From: Sambucus nigra
Taxonomy: Eukaryota > Streptophyta > Magnoliopsida > Dipsacales > Adoxaceae
Direction of reading: 5' to 3'
DNA length: 64,000 nucleotides
Assembly: GCA_949130495.1 (NCBI GenBank)
Contig: OX422217.1
Span: 572,728,606-572,792,605 of the forward strand
Every line of letters starts with the position of its first letter. Position 1 is the stretch's first letter. A model generated the notes under the pieces. That model was not told the DNA's origin and did not search any database. It saw only the letters and a list, made by a program, of their open reading frames with translations. The position numbers and the translations under genes were made by a program. Positions 50,952 through 61,990 of the stretch are shown here, in pieces.

Positions 50952-52534
50952 TGTAAGGACACAAATTTCCAATTGAGTCCTTTGTAGTTTTGGCTCAATT
51001 TCGGACAAAAATATTTGAGTCATAGGATAGAGTTCAAGTTTATCCATTCAAGCCTATGACGTGTTTGTTGAAGACGTAGCGGCCAAGATATGAAAGCTTC
51101 ATCAAATGTCGTGTGTTGTGCCCCGTTTCTACGTCATCAACATGGTTTCATTGCTCCTAAGGTATGAATGCATTTTAATATATACACATATATATATATA
51201 TATAGGAGCTTGGAACATTATTTATTGGGTGTATTTTAGAAATTTATTTTGGGTGTTAGTATTTTTTTGTTAATTTTTTTTTGAATTCATAGTTCTAAAT
51301 ATTTTGATCTCAGACACCTTTCAGTAGAAAAATCATATCAAATCCAAACAAAATCAGAAAAATACGAAACTGGCGGCCACGTGTTCGTATCGAAATTATC
51401 TAGAAGCCTGATATCTCGTTAGATAGGTCATTCGAACGACCTCGTTCGAACGAGAAGTCGTTCGAACCAGTTTTTAAACGAGATTTTTTTTTTGCTCTGT
51501 CTCTTCGTTAGAAGTCTCGTTCGAAAGGAAATATTTCTAATGAAAAAATAGTGGGAACAGTTTTAAGTCAGTTTTTTCCACTTTTCCACTACTTTGCCCC
51601 ACTTCCTTTTTTGACATACTTCTTAAGTGAGGGAACTAACTTTTTGAAGACAACTTTTTCACAGTCTAAGAGTCTTTTGAGAGCAAAACTTTTAAGAAAA
51701 AGTTCCATGTTTTGTGTTTGATTTTTATGGATTAAATTCACTAGAAAACACATACACACCCATTTGTTTAGTTTATTCCAAGTACCTATTAATATATCAT
51801 TTCTTGGAGAGTTTTGGCACCTGGTTTTCTCTACACCAACAAGAAGAGAGTTTGGGTTCTTCTCTACCCCAAAAAGGAGAAAAGTTTCTTGCGGTGTTCT
51901 CACTCGAAGAAAGTCTTCGCATGCGGATTGCCGGTGACCATAGCCCCATAGGTGGAGCCCGAAACTGTGGAGGAGTCCACGGTTATTCACTAGGCGAAGG
52001 TTGAAGACTGAAGGAGCGCGTCAAAGCTTGGATGGACTCAGGTCAGTTTGTGTAAGTCCTCTTGTGTCGAGTCTTTGTAAAAACTAACATACTTAGTGAA
52101 TTAGTGGCTAGGGTCGTCCGAGGTTTTTACCATTTGGGTTTTCCTCGTACATCGGCGCATCGTGTGATATTGTTTAATTTTATCTTGTTATATCACCTAG
52201 ATGCATGCTTAGGACTAAAAGATAAAATTAGTTCAAAATCATAATCTATTTAATTTGGTGCAAATTTAATGTTTGGGTATGTTCCATTTAATTCAAGTGA
52301 AAAATTACTTTATCTAGATAACATGCAAGTTTAACTTGAATTGGATTAATATGTGTTTAAGTCGAAATGAAAATTGTGTGTGTAGTTTTAATTTCACTTT
52401 TAGTTTAGTTTTATTTTTTTATAAGTTGGTTTGTTCTCTTTAAGAAAAGAAAATTTTAAATAACTTTTGGAAAATTAAAATTTGAACCATTTCGTTATAT
52501 TTGAATTTAAAAATTGGGGGCTTTCTCACTTACA
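50952..52534 (+). mobile_element. SvC 5' LTR (1583 bp)
   Basis: TGTAAGGACAC...CACTTACA. Palindromes of TCGTTCGAACGA type lie at 51428-51470, with a perfect copy at 51442-51453. Apart from a 257-bp deletion in the 3' LTR, the pair differ by only a few percent by eye, indicating a fairly recent insertion. Confidence 0.92.
51428..51470. repeat. TTCGAA palindrome cluster in the SvC 5' LTR
   Basis: Three copies (TCATTCGAACGA, TCGTTCGAACGA, TCGTTCGAACC) in 43 bp. The 3' LTR has lost this segment. Confidence 0.92.
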
Positions 52535-52537
52535 AAT

Positions 52538-52550
52538 TGGTATCAGAGCC
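52538..52550 (+). promoter_or_regulatory. SvC primer binding site
   Basis: TGGTATCAGAGCC, three bases after the LTR end, is complementary to the 3' end of plant initiator tRNA-Met. This is where minus-strand cDNA synthesis would start. Confidence 0.93.
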
Positions 52551-52599
52551 AAAAAAGATAAATTGCTTCGTTAAGATTCTTTAAATATTTTTGGCTAAA

Positions 52600-54531
52600 A
52601 TGGAATTTTCTCCATTTTCTAAATTTCCTATTTTCGATGGTTCTAACTACGCGTATTGGAAAGCGCGAATGAAATCGGCACTAAAATCTATCGACGAGAG
52701 AGTTTGGTTGTCTGTCGTTAACGGGTGGTCCCCACCTACACATTTAGTATACAATGAACGTGTTCCCAAACCCGCAGATACATGGAGTGACAATGAATTT
52801 AAACTTTCAAATTTTAATTCCCGTGGTTTAAATGCCTTGTTTAGCGCGATCACACCGGATGAATTTCGACGCATTATGACATGTGAAACCGCTAAATAAG
52901 CTTGGGATATTTTACAACTCACTTATGAAGGTACTAGTGTCGTTAAAGCTTCAAAACTCCAAAACCTCACCACTCAATTTGAAACCATCAAAATGAATGA
53001 TAAAGAAACTTTTGATGGATTTTATGCTAGACTTTCCGATATTGTTAATTCATCTTTTAATTTGGGAGAGAAAATACCTGACAACCGAGTAGTAAAGAAA
53101 ATTTTAAGGTCCCTACCCGATAGATTTATTCCAAAAGTGACCGTTTTAAATTCTTTACCAACTTTAGCCTCTACGAAATTAGAAGAGCTCGTAGGTGATT
53201 TACAAACCTATGAACTGGACATGTTTCCCTCTAAAACCGAAAAGAAAATTGAAAAGGGCATTGCTTTAAAAGCCCGAAAAGAGGAAAAATAAGTAGTAGA
53301 GAGCAAGAGTGATAGTGACTCGGAAGATATGGCCTTGTTTGCTAGAAAGTTTCGAAAATTTCTTAAATTGAACAAAGATAAATTTAAAAATGATTTTAAG
53401 AAATTTGAAAAATCTACGCATGACAAAGTCGAGAAGATCCCTAAAACTATTTATGAAAATTTAAATAGGGACGAGTCAAATAGGTGTTTTGATTGTGAAG
53501 GGTATGGCCATAGGGCTTTTGAGTGCCCCACTAAACTAAGGAGAGAGGGTAATCAACCATAGTCTTTTAATGCAACCCTTAGTGATAGTGATAATGAAGA
53601 AGGGCCTGATTCCTCCTCTAAGCCCAAAATTATGGCTTTTATGGCTAGTCATGTGAGTGATAGTGAGCATTCTTCTATTGATGAAATTTTAACACATGAC
53701 TCTTCCAAGGTCAAAGTTTATGATTCCCTTATTTTTTATGGTAGTGAGAGTGGAGAAGAAAAAGAAAGTGAAAGTGAAGAAGAGGTTGATGTGAGTGAAC
53801 TTTAAAATGCTTTTCAAGAACTTTATAAAGAATCTATTAAATTAAAAAGAGCTAATTTGAAGTTAGAAGTGAGTCTAAGAGAGTGTGTCAAGGTCATTGA
53901 TGATAGTGCGTTAGTGGAAGACCTTAGGACACGAGAGAGAACTCTTCGAGAGAATCTTGAATATGTAGAAGGCAAGAGAGATAACCTTAGAGGTTTAATG
54001 GAGTCAATGAAAAAGGAGCTTCTCGAGTTTGAAGAGAGAAATGTTTTATTAGAGTCTAACATTTTAGAATTACAAAATAAATTAAAAGACTCTAGGAAAG
54101 TCAAATTTGATTTGGAGTGTCGTTCGGAGAAACTAGATAAAATTTTAGGAACGGTCCAAATTAAAAATGACACTTGTGATTTAGGCTTCGATAGTTGTAA
54201 TGAATCTTCTTATATATCCAAAACTAATGTTTTAAGAGAATCACCTAGGAAAACCTTTAGAGATCAATCCGTAGGTAACAATTTTCGACGTGTTTTTACT
54301 TGTGCACATTGTGGTCGAAAAGGTCATCTTAGGAAATTTTGTTTTGATCTTAAACGAGGTCCTAGAAAAACCCAACGTAAGGCAACCGAGGTAGCCAAGA
54401 TTCCTATGCCCCGAGGTAGTCATTCGTCATTAGTTTGGGTTAGGAGATCCGACTTGGTAGCTTTACAAGATAGGGTATTTGATTCTCATTTACTTTCACA
54501 TGCTTCCTCCCTTACAAAATCTAAAGGTTGA
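52600..54531 (+). pseudogene. gag: SvC gag (copia/Sirevirus Gag), one frame with four stops
   Basis: It starts at ATG 52600, 50 bp after the primer site (the frame is also open for three codons upstream), and ends at TGA 54529-54531. The whole 643-codon frame is colinear with no frameshift, but has stops at 52897, 53290, 53560 and 53803. In order: UBN2/retrotran-gag domain (codons about 1-230: FDGSNYAYWKARM, SIDERVWLSVVNGW, RSLPDRFIPKVTVLNSLP, EELVGDLQTYELDM); lysine-rich region; CCHC knuckle CFDCEGYGHRAFEC (codons 296-309); acidic stretch; coiled coil (codons about 420-530); second knuckle CAHCGRKGHLRKFC (codons 568-581); tail WVRRSDLVAL. Both knuckles keep all zinc ligands. In pol-bearing Sireviruses a protease would follow the tail. 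Here it ends. Confidence 0.93.
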
Positions 54532-56140
54532 ATGCGTTAGTTTTGTTTGCATACTTTAGAGTTTGTACTTCATTCTATAATTTTATGCTAAATGCATGCT
54601 TGTTTAGTCATTTTCTAGTCATTGCTTTATTTCATATCTTATGCTAGAAATCATGACTTGTTTATCTTTTGTATTTTATTTCTTCATTTTGGTTGCATTA
54701 AATGAAAATACAAAAAGATTTTTGTTTATCATTTGTGTTTCATCTTTTAGTAATTTAGACTTAATGAAAAATACAAATGATTTTTGCTTGTCTTTTGAGT
54801 ACATATTTTTTTATTTTTGGTCAAAAATTAGAAAAACTAAAAAAGATTTTTTTGGTGTGTATTTTAGTTTGACACACTTTATGTGGCATATACTTGTGTT
54901 TGAATCTCATCTTTTACGCTCCCATATGGCTAGAACTTTTGGTTTAGATTGTCAATCCTTATTATGTTCTTTACCATGCTTACATGGAGTAGTTGGATTT
55001 TGTGTTGCTTAAATGGATTCTACTTTCATATGCCTCAATTCACACATGCACAAGCTCATTTGAAACTTCATATGTATATATGAGCTTTGTGAGATGTTCG
55101 CCTACCAATCTTGTCATCTACATATTTGTGACCTAGGAGGACTAGTGCATGTCAAAATCCGTTGCACGTGAGATTTGTGTGAAATATAAAACTGTTATAT
55201 TTAAATGTGCACGGGGAAGGGCTCCGAAAGGATTTATTATCCTTTGCGAATAGTAAGCCACCGTTTGAATGGACTTAAAAGAAATACATGGTCCAAAGGC
55301 CTAAAATAGAAAATATGGCATCAAAAAGAAAAATAATTGCCAAGGCCTATGTTTAATTGATATTATCATTCAAAAGAATAATATATGCTTATTGAGGGAG
55401 ATTGAATGGTATATCAACGGTTTGCACAATGTCCATTTATCCTAGTTGCGTTTTTAATGACATGACTATATTGGTTTGTAGAATCATCAACATGATAGGC
55501 TTGTATGCATTGTGTATGTTTGTTCATTGAGTTCAATCTATATTGTCACATGAGGTTATATTCAAATATGATGAAAATTGCAATCAATTGAGAACTCTGT
55601 GAACATGTTTTAAGTGATTGGGTCTAAATTTAATTGTTTCTAGTTCACACCCCAACACTTTCGTTTCCATATGACACATTTTTTCCATACGAGTGTGAAA
55701 AACTTATTGTGTTTTGTGTCACTTTGGTGTTTATATCTATATGTGTGTACTTATGCTTAGTTTGAATATATTGTGTATACATATATATGATACTGTGTTT
55801 GTTTTTGGTCTTTGCCTTGCTTTTCTAGTCCATCTATGCTTTAATTCATAATTGGTATCCATCTTGTTGCATTCTTTGTTGATATCACATGCTTAACACT
55901 TTATATATCATATTGGTATCATTTTAGTGCATCCTAGTTGGTATCCGATGTTAGTTGTTGGATTAGTTGAATTTTAGTTGCCTACGGGCTTTAATGTTCT
56001 CATCACTTTATGCACTAATGCATGTTTAGCTTGTTATCCCATTCTATTTAACCCTTGTTTAGTTTAAGGGGTGTATATGCTTTAATAGGGGGAGATAAGT
56101 TGAGTTATGATTCTTTAGCCTTTGTCTATTCCTGAACAAA
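54532..56140 (+). mobile_element. SvC non-coding internal region shared with SvB
   Basis: It contains no conserved protein. A 123-codon frame at 54641-55012 is not kept in the SvB counterpart and is probably chance. Blocks such as GGACTAGTGCATGTCAAAATC with CGTTGCACGTGAGATTTGTG (55138-55180) and CACCCCAACACTTTCGTTTC (55645) are well conserved in SvB at 44400-44960. Confidence 0.75.
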
Positions 56141-56510
56141 AAGGGGGAGAATGATAGGGGGAGAAATGGTATCTAAAACTATTTTATCTTAGTTTAGGGA
56201 GATTTATCTTAGGGGGAGACGTCTTTCTAAGTAGGTCATTTGTTTGATAAAATGGGAGAATTCATTTAGGGGGAGTATTTATTTTTGTATTTAATATATT
56301 GATATTCCCTATGCGTTTGATAGTTTGATTAAGTGTGTAGGAATTATTCTAAATGGAAACGTTCATCATCGCGCAAAGATATTGATCCTTGGGTTGTTTT
56401 AGTCAAGCATTGTATTTTTATTTTGGGTGGGAAATTTTTTAGTTTAGTAGAGCTTGACGGCCCTTTAGGATTTTTGTTTGGTTTTTGTCCCGGAATAGCC
56501 AAAGGGGGAG
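56141..56510 (+). promoter_or_regulatory. SvC multiple polypurine tracts
   Basis: AAGGGGGAGA at 56141, AGGGGGAGAAA at about 56156, AGGGGGAGAC at 56211, AGGGGGAGTA at about 56268 and AAAGGGGGAG at 56501, the last directly before the 3' LTR. Multiple tracts of this sequence are a Sirevirus signature. Confidence 0.9.
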
Positions 56511-56513
56511 ATT

Positions 56514-57839
56514 TGTAAGGAAACAAATTTCCAATTGAGTCCTTTGTAGTTTTGGCTCAATTTCGAAAAAAACCATTTGAGTCATAGGATAGAGTTCAAG
56601 TTTATCCATTCAAGTCTATGACGTGTTTGTTGAAGACGTAGCGGCCAAGATATGAAAGCTTCATCAAATGTCGTGTGTGTTGTGCCTCGTTTCTACGTCA
56701 TCAACATGGTTCCATTTCTCCTAAGGTATGAAGGCATTTTAATATATATATATATATATAGGAGCTTGGAACATTATTTATTGGGTGTATTTTAGAAATT
56801 TATTTTGGGTGTTAGTATTTTTTTGTTATTTTTTTTTTTTTGAGTTCATAACAGCGGGAACAGTTTTAAGTCAGTTTTTTCCACTTTTCCACTACTTTGC
56901 CCCACTTCCTTTTTGATATACTTCTTTAGTGCGGGAACTAACTTTTTTAAGACAACTTTTTCACATTCTAAGAGTCTTTTGAGAGAAAAACTTTTAAGAA
57001 AAAGTTCCATGTTTTGTGTTTGATTTTTATGGATTAAATTCTCTAGAAAAACACATACACACCCATTTGTTTAGTTTATTCCAAGTACCTATTAATATAT
57101 CATGTCTTGGGGATTTTTGTCACCTGGTTTTCTCTACACAAACAAGAAGAGAGTTTGGGTTCTTCTCTACCCCAAAAAGGAAAAAAGTTTGTTGCGATGT
57201 TCTCACTCGAAGAAAGGCTTCGCATGCGGATTGACGGTGACCATAGCCCCATCGGTGGAGTCCAAAACTGTGGAGGAGTCCACGATTATTCACTAAGCGG
57301 AGGTTGAAGACTGAAGGAGCGCGTCAAGGCTTGGACGGACTCAAGTCAGTTTGTGTAAGTCCTCTTGTGTCGAGTCTTTGTAAAAACTGCCATACTTAGT
57401 GAATTGGTGGCTAGGGTCGTCCGAGGTTTTTCCCATTTGGGTTTTCCTCGTACATCAGCGCGTCGTGTGATATTTTTTAATTTTATCTTGTTATATCACC
57501 TAGATGCATGCTTAGGACTAAAAGATAAAATTAGTTCAAAATCATAATCTATTTAATTTGGTGCAAATTTAATGTTTGGGTATGTTCAATTTAATTCAAG
57601 TGAAAAATTACTTTATCTAGATAACATGCAAGTTTAACTTGAATTGGATTAATGTGTGTTTAAGTCGAAATGAAAATTGTGTGTGTAGTTTTAATTTCAC
57701 TCTTAGTTTAGTTTTATTTTTTTTTATAAGTTGGTTTGTTCTCTTTAAGAAAAGAAAATTTTAAATAACTTTTGGAAAATTAAAATTTGAACCATTTCAT
57801 TACATTTGAATTTAAAAATTGGGGGCTTTTGCACTTACA
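56514..57839 (+). mobile_element. SvC 3' LTR (1326 bp, internally deleted)
   Basis: It is parallel to the 5' LTR but lacks the segment equivalent to about 51292-51548. The junction is TTCATA/ACAGCGGG at 56850. Everything else is present. Confidence 0.92.
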
Positions 57840-57978
57840 CCTGGGGACTATACACTTCTGCTCCTCAAGCCAGGGCCTCACCCACATCACGCAACTTCCC
57901 ATGATAGCAATAGAGGGGTATGCTTCACATGAATATATTATTCACACACAGATTTATTTAAAATCACATCATATATAT

Positions 57979-57984
<6 letters not shown>

Positions 57985-58071
<87 letters not shown>
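57985..58071. repeat. (TC)n-(TA)n compound microsatellite in GyF
   Basis: About 25 bp of TC repeats and about 60 bp of TA repeats. Confidence 0.97.
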
Positions 58072-58074
<3 letters not shown>

Positions 58075-58592
58075 CATATCCGGCTATAAATGCCTATCTC
58101 TCATGGCATTAGCCTGTAATCCAAATATACCAATTCATATTAATCAATAAGTATACAGAGAACTTATTTTAATCCCATAAGTATTCACTCACTTATGATA
58201 CAATTCTCACATTTCTTATTTCCAAATAGTAGTGTTTCATATCTAGCTAGAATTCTTATATCATCCTATTCGCACCTTAGGATATTACTCATACATATTT
58301 TTATTCGGCATATGTACATTCAACTCTTATATATAATCGGCATATATATTCTACACGCATAAATATATATAAACGAACCGGCCGAATAATTCCTCGAATG
58401 CCGCTCGTACCACACATTCCTAAATTTAAACCCTCGATCTTTCCCATTAACCCGATACTTACACAATCCCCCATTTACTCTTTTAGAGGTCCTCGCAATC
58501 TATTTAGGATCCCCTAACGTTTATCTCCAAAAGGAATTCGTCTCCAATCCTGTTTAGGCCAAGAAAAACCTTACTTTTTTTCTGTCAAATCT

Positions 58593-58700
58593 AGACCGAT
58601 TCGGTCCCAAACAAAACAAACCGGTCTGGTGCCCCCATAAACGAACCGATCCGGTATTCCAAAAACGAACCGATCCAATCATAAACGAACTGATCCGGTA
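58593..58700. repeat. ACCGATCCGGT-type cluster in the GyF LTR
   Basis: GACCGATTCGGTC, then ACCGGTCTGGT, then three direct copies of AAACGAACCGATCCGGTA-like sequence (about 58639, 58662, 58683). It lies 0.94-1.05 kb from the LTR start, comparable to clusters in the sister LTRs. Confidence 0.85.
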
Positions 58701-59640
58701 ACCCCCCAAAATACAGTTTCGGAAGTTCATCTTCTCCAACTTTAAAAATTCATTCTAAAACTCCTCCAACTCAAATTTTAGGGTTTCCAAAATCACCCAA
58801 CATCAATATATATATCTAGACACTATGATTTACCCAGCACACCAATTAATTTATAGGATTCCTCAATTTATTTAAGAATTATGCCCTAATTCTTATTAAA
58901 ACCACCATTTCCATTTCTTCCAATTTTCTCACCAAGGATTTTACCATTAACAGGGATTCAAACTTAGATTTCATATAGAATCGTTATCTCAACAAAATCA
59001 TATGAAATCATTCCCAAAAATCCCATTTTTGATTCAAGAATCCCAACCCAAAATTCCTAATTTTCTCACCAATTATGATATGAACAATAAACACACTTAC
59101 TAATTTAAAGCAAGTTAAACACTTGCCTGGTTGGATAAATCCGACGATCTCGTGCCGGAATCAGGCAGAGCCTGGTAAAAAATATTCTCTTCTTTTTCCT
59201 TTCTTCCTTCCTTTCTCTTCTTCCTTCATTCTTTCTTTTCTTTCTCTTTCTCTGTTTCTCTCGTGGCTTATAAGAGAGAAAAGAGGGTTTATCCCTTATT
59301 AAATCAAAAATTGACTCGTATACACAAATCTGAGTCCCTACATATCCAAAAAGTTCCCGGAACGCAAACACTACCCTCGGGTACTCTATTTTGACTATCT
59401 CGGTCCTTCCGAAACCAACCGTGCACTCAAAATCTCCATCCGAGTCACTTATCAAAAATTCACGTCTTAACCCGATGCATCTCCACACATGTTTTTCGCA
59501 TAAAATAATATCACATGTCACTTTTATTCACCTGCGACATGAAATATAATTAGTCTGTCTCATTTACTTTAAATTCTCAGATTGTTAAATTACACCCACT
59601 CATGTAATTTATTTATCCATAAAAGTATGGGGTATTACAT

Positions 59641-59653
59641 TCTCCCCCCCCCC
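59641..59653 (-). promoter_or_regulatory. GyF polypurine tract
   Basis: On the minus strand a run of G (GGGGGGGGGGAGA) sits directly before the 3' LTR. It is preceded by GAGGACGAAATTTCG, the usual chromovirus pol end. Confidence 0.85.
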
Positions 59654-60290
59654 TACAACGAAATTTCGTCCTCGAAATTCAAAGAAAATCGGTACCGAAG
59701 ACTTGGATCACAACCACAGCACCCGCTCTAGTACCCAAATTCAAATTATACAAACATAGGTTTCACTCCACTATATACCCGCTAGCGGTACCCACTTGTC
59801 TAGAGGCTTACTCACTATAGCCCCAGCTTTATAACAAGCTTGTTCGATTCTCTTCGGACCAATATACTCCATCAGTCATAAACTCTGACCTCAATAATGT
59901 CACATCACATATTGTACTCTACCAACGACATCCAAATAAGACGAGCATATAAATCATCGGCTCAATCACCTCAATTCTATTGGAAGGCCGCACATCACTA
60001 AGTGCCAGCTTCCCGTATCCACCCCAACACGAAGCTCCAATCCTGAGAGAAACCACAAGAACATCGGACCACTCCAATCGGTCCTTCAAATCGCGATTCA
60101 TGGCGATGTATCTCTTACGGAGCTCAAAAGTCACCTCAATAGTTTGTGGTTAATTCCCTTCTCAATAACGGACTCTAAATCACGTCTGATCCAAAAGTCT
60201 ATTTATTCGTTCACCTTTAAACAACCAGAGGGAGAATAACCAGGCTTTTCCACACAAAACCTTAATAATCACCTTATCCACATCAAACAG
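59654..60290 (-). pseudogene. GyF integrase C-terminal remnant
   Basis: The open stretch 60134-59919 reads DVLVVSLRIG, GKLALSDVRPSNRIEVIEP and IYMLVLF. The spacing fits the 'F.KVSP..G..RFGK.GKL.PRY.GPF.I.ERIG.VAYRL' region of gypsy integrases. Farther right, a PSGCLKV-like stretch near 60220 may be the zinc-region end. The chromodomain expected between here and 59653 is not clearly readable. Confidence 0.5.
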
Positions 60291-61423
60291 GTATGAGTGA
60301 CTACACACAACTCTACCAATCGGTAATTTCTCCTCTCAATTACCGTACCATGCTTTAATTCAATTACAAGCTGTGTCAGTTGTGGAAATAAACTAACCGC
60401 CATGACTCCAGAATTGCATATATACCACTGTACTAGTCATTGATCACCTCCCTTCTACTCATTGGGCTACAACAAATCACTATCACCACTACTTCCTGAA
60501 AATCCCTATCGGAGGTGGGGTTCAAGAATCTCATCCTGATTCACAATAATATTGGGTGGCACCTTGCACTGGTGCAATTCTTCTTTTACCTAGCCTGTCT
60601 GCCCGTTCCAACATTGGAATTATCGGCTTGATATAAAAGTTCTAGTTGTCCATCCCGAACGAACCTATTTCTATCTACAAGTGGTGCGCCTGGACACAGT
60701 CTCACTATGTCTCATCTAACACCCATATCCAACTTTTAATATCTCACCTTAAGTGGTACTTATATTCCCCTTCTTCCCCGGGGTATACCAAGAGTTTTGG
60801 CCAGTGCGCTTTTCGCCACAATGTGCACTTATGCGCTCTTCATACCTTATTGACATCGTCATTCTATTTACGCGCAAGTCATTCTCAACATTCAACATAG
60901 TAAGACTCCGCTCTACTTTCCCACAATAATTAGACTTTTCCCTCTTCTTAAGAGATATCCTTTTAAATGGCTTCCCACAGCCTTTCAACCCGTCTCAGGG
61001 GTGCCAACTCTCATTGCACACATATACTTGGATTGTCGTCATTCTCACATAACGTTCAATCTCTCGTGCAATTCTAGTTTATTTATAACTGCCTCGCAGG
61101 CAAACATTCCACACATCTCACGCATAATACACATAATCCCATTTCCCTCGCATTCATAGGGTAGCTATCATACTTGGGTATTCTCAATCACCCCATAAAT
61201 TAAAATTTTAATTCTCATTAGCATCGTTCCACCCTTTAACTTGCGGTGAAAAGAAGAAAAAATTTCCAGTTCTCTCGCATGGAACTGTCGGGTCCACTGG
61301 CCTTATATCATAATATAACTTTCACTCGCATTTATAACTAGATACTTGTATAATAACCAAGGTACCAAACTCGTGGACTAAAGACCCAACATATCCCCAC
61401 GTCCAACGATGCGCTAAGTTTCA

Positions 61424-61490
61424 TGCATGGGACGTCTCGTAAAGAGAAATACAAACAAGGAACCCACCAATACATTACTACCTAGCAGTG
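61424..61490. repeat. ~65-bp motif, copy 2
   Basis: CTCGTAAAGAGAAATACAAAC and AAGGAACCCACCAATACATT; counterpart of 38761-38830. Confidence 0.75.
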
Positions 61491-61918
61491 TTAAAACATC
61501 AAAATCCGTTAGGCCCTCAGTACATAACACGTACCCGCAAACTCCTGTCTCTCTTGACATAATAGTATACTCGTCCATTGTGTGTTACACAGGACCACGC
61601 ATATCACGACACTCTTACTATCACTTATTTATTAGCACAAATAAATCAAGACTTATGTCACTTTTCTCGATAAAAGCCAACATACCCTGAATCACATCAG
61701 TAAACATCCCTACTCATCGGGATCAAATATAACTAGATAACATACACATCGAAGTCTGCTATACAATATATCATAACGTATATACACATATACACAAGCT
61801 TATATCATCGAAGAGATACACTGAATCCCAACAATTTTATCCATTTAATTATAATTAGAACATAATCCACAATGTCCTAGGGTCTAATATCTCCCAGCTA
61901 CCGACATTTGTTGTTTTC

Positions 61919-61990
61919 GTGCGTGAGAGGTCTTGCAAAGTGAAATCCAAATAAGGAACCCGCCCAATACACTACTACGCAACTCTGTCG
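61919..61990. repeat. ~65-bp motif, copy 3
   Basis: CTTGCAAAGTGAAATCCAAA and AAGGAACCCGCCCAATACAC, followed by CTGTCGAT as copy 1 is followed by ATGTCGAT. It lies 495 bp from copy 2. Confidence 0.75.

Larger units (their letters stand above)
50952..57839 (+). mobile_element. SvC: complete gag-only Sirevirus-like element (TR-GAG), CCTGG target duplication
   Basis: It is a 6888-bp element with 5' LTR (50952-52534), primer site (52538-52550), gag (52600-54531), about 1.6 kb of non-coding internal sequence, five polypurine tracts (56141-56510) and 3' LTR (56514-57839). CCTGG flanks it at 50947-50951 and 57840-57844, and the GyF LTR reads straight across when it is removed. There is no trace of protease, integrase, RT or RNase H. 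It would have needed enzymes from an autonomous relative to move. Confidence 0.93.
57840..59639 (-). mobile_element. GyF 3' LTR, right part
   Basis: It resumes the GyF LTR after SvC and ends at the family edge (minus strand TGTAATACCCC). It includes a (TC)n-(TA)n microsatellite and a direct-repeat/palindrome cluster. A TTTCTTTCTC-rich tract near 59195-59260 matches 41175-41240 in GyE. Confidence 0.85.

Noticed and set aside
54641..55012. 123-codon frame after SvC gag, rich in Phe/Leu, as a possible env-like gene
   Set aside because: The matching SvB region does not keep the frame, and there is no signal peptide plus ectodomain pattern.
59105..59521. 138-codon minus-strand frame
   Set aside because: It lies wholly within the GyF LTR and its KRKKR run comes from a TTTCTTCC tract. 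There is no domain.
60840..60900. Plus-strand text resembling the RT IDDI motif (TTGACATCGTCATTC)
   Set aside because: It is on the opposite strand to GyF, and no neighbouring RT motif supports it.
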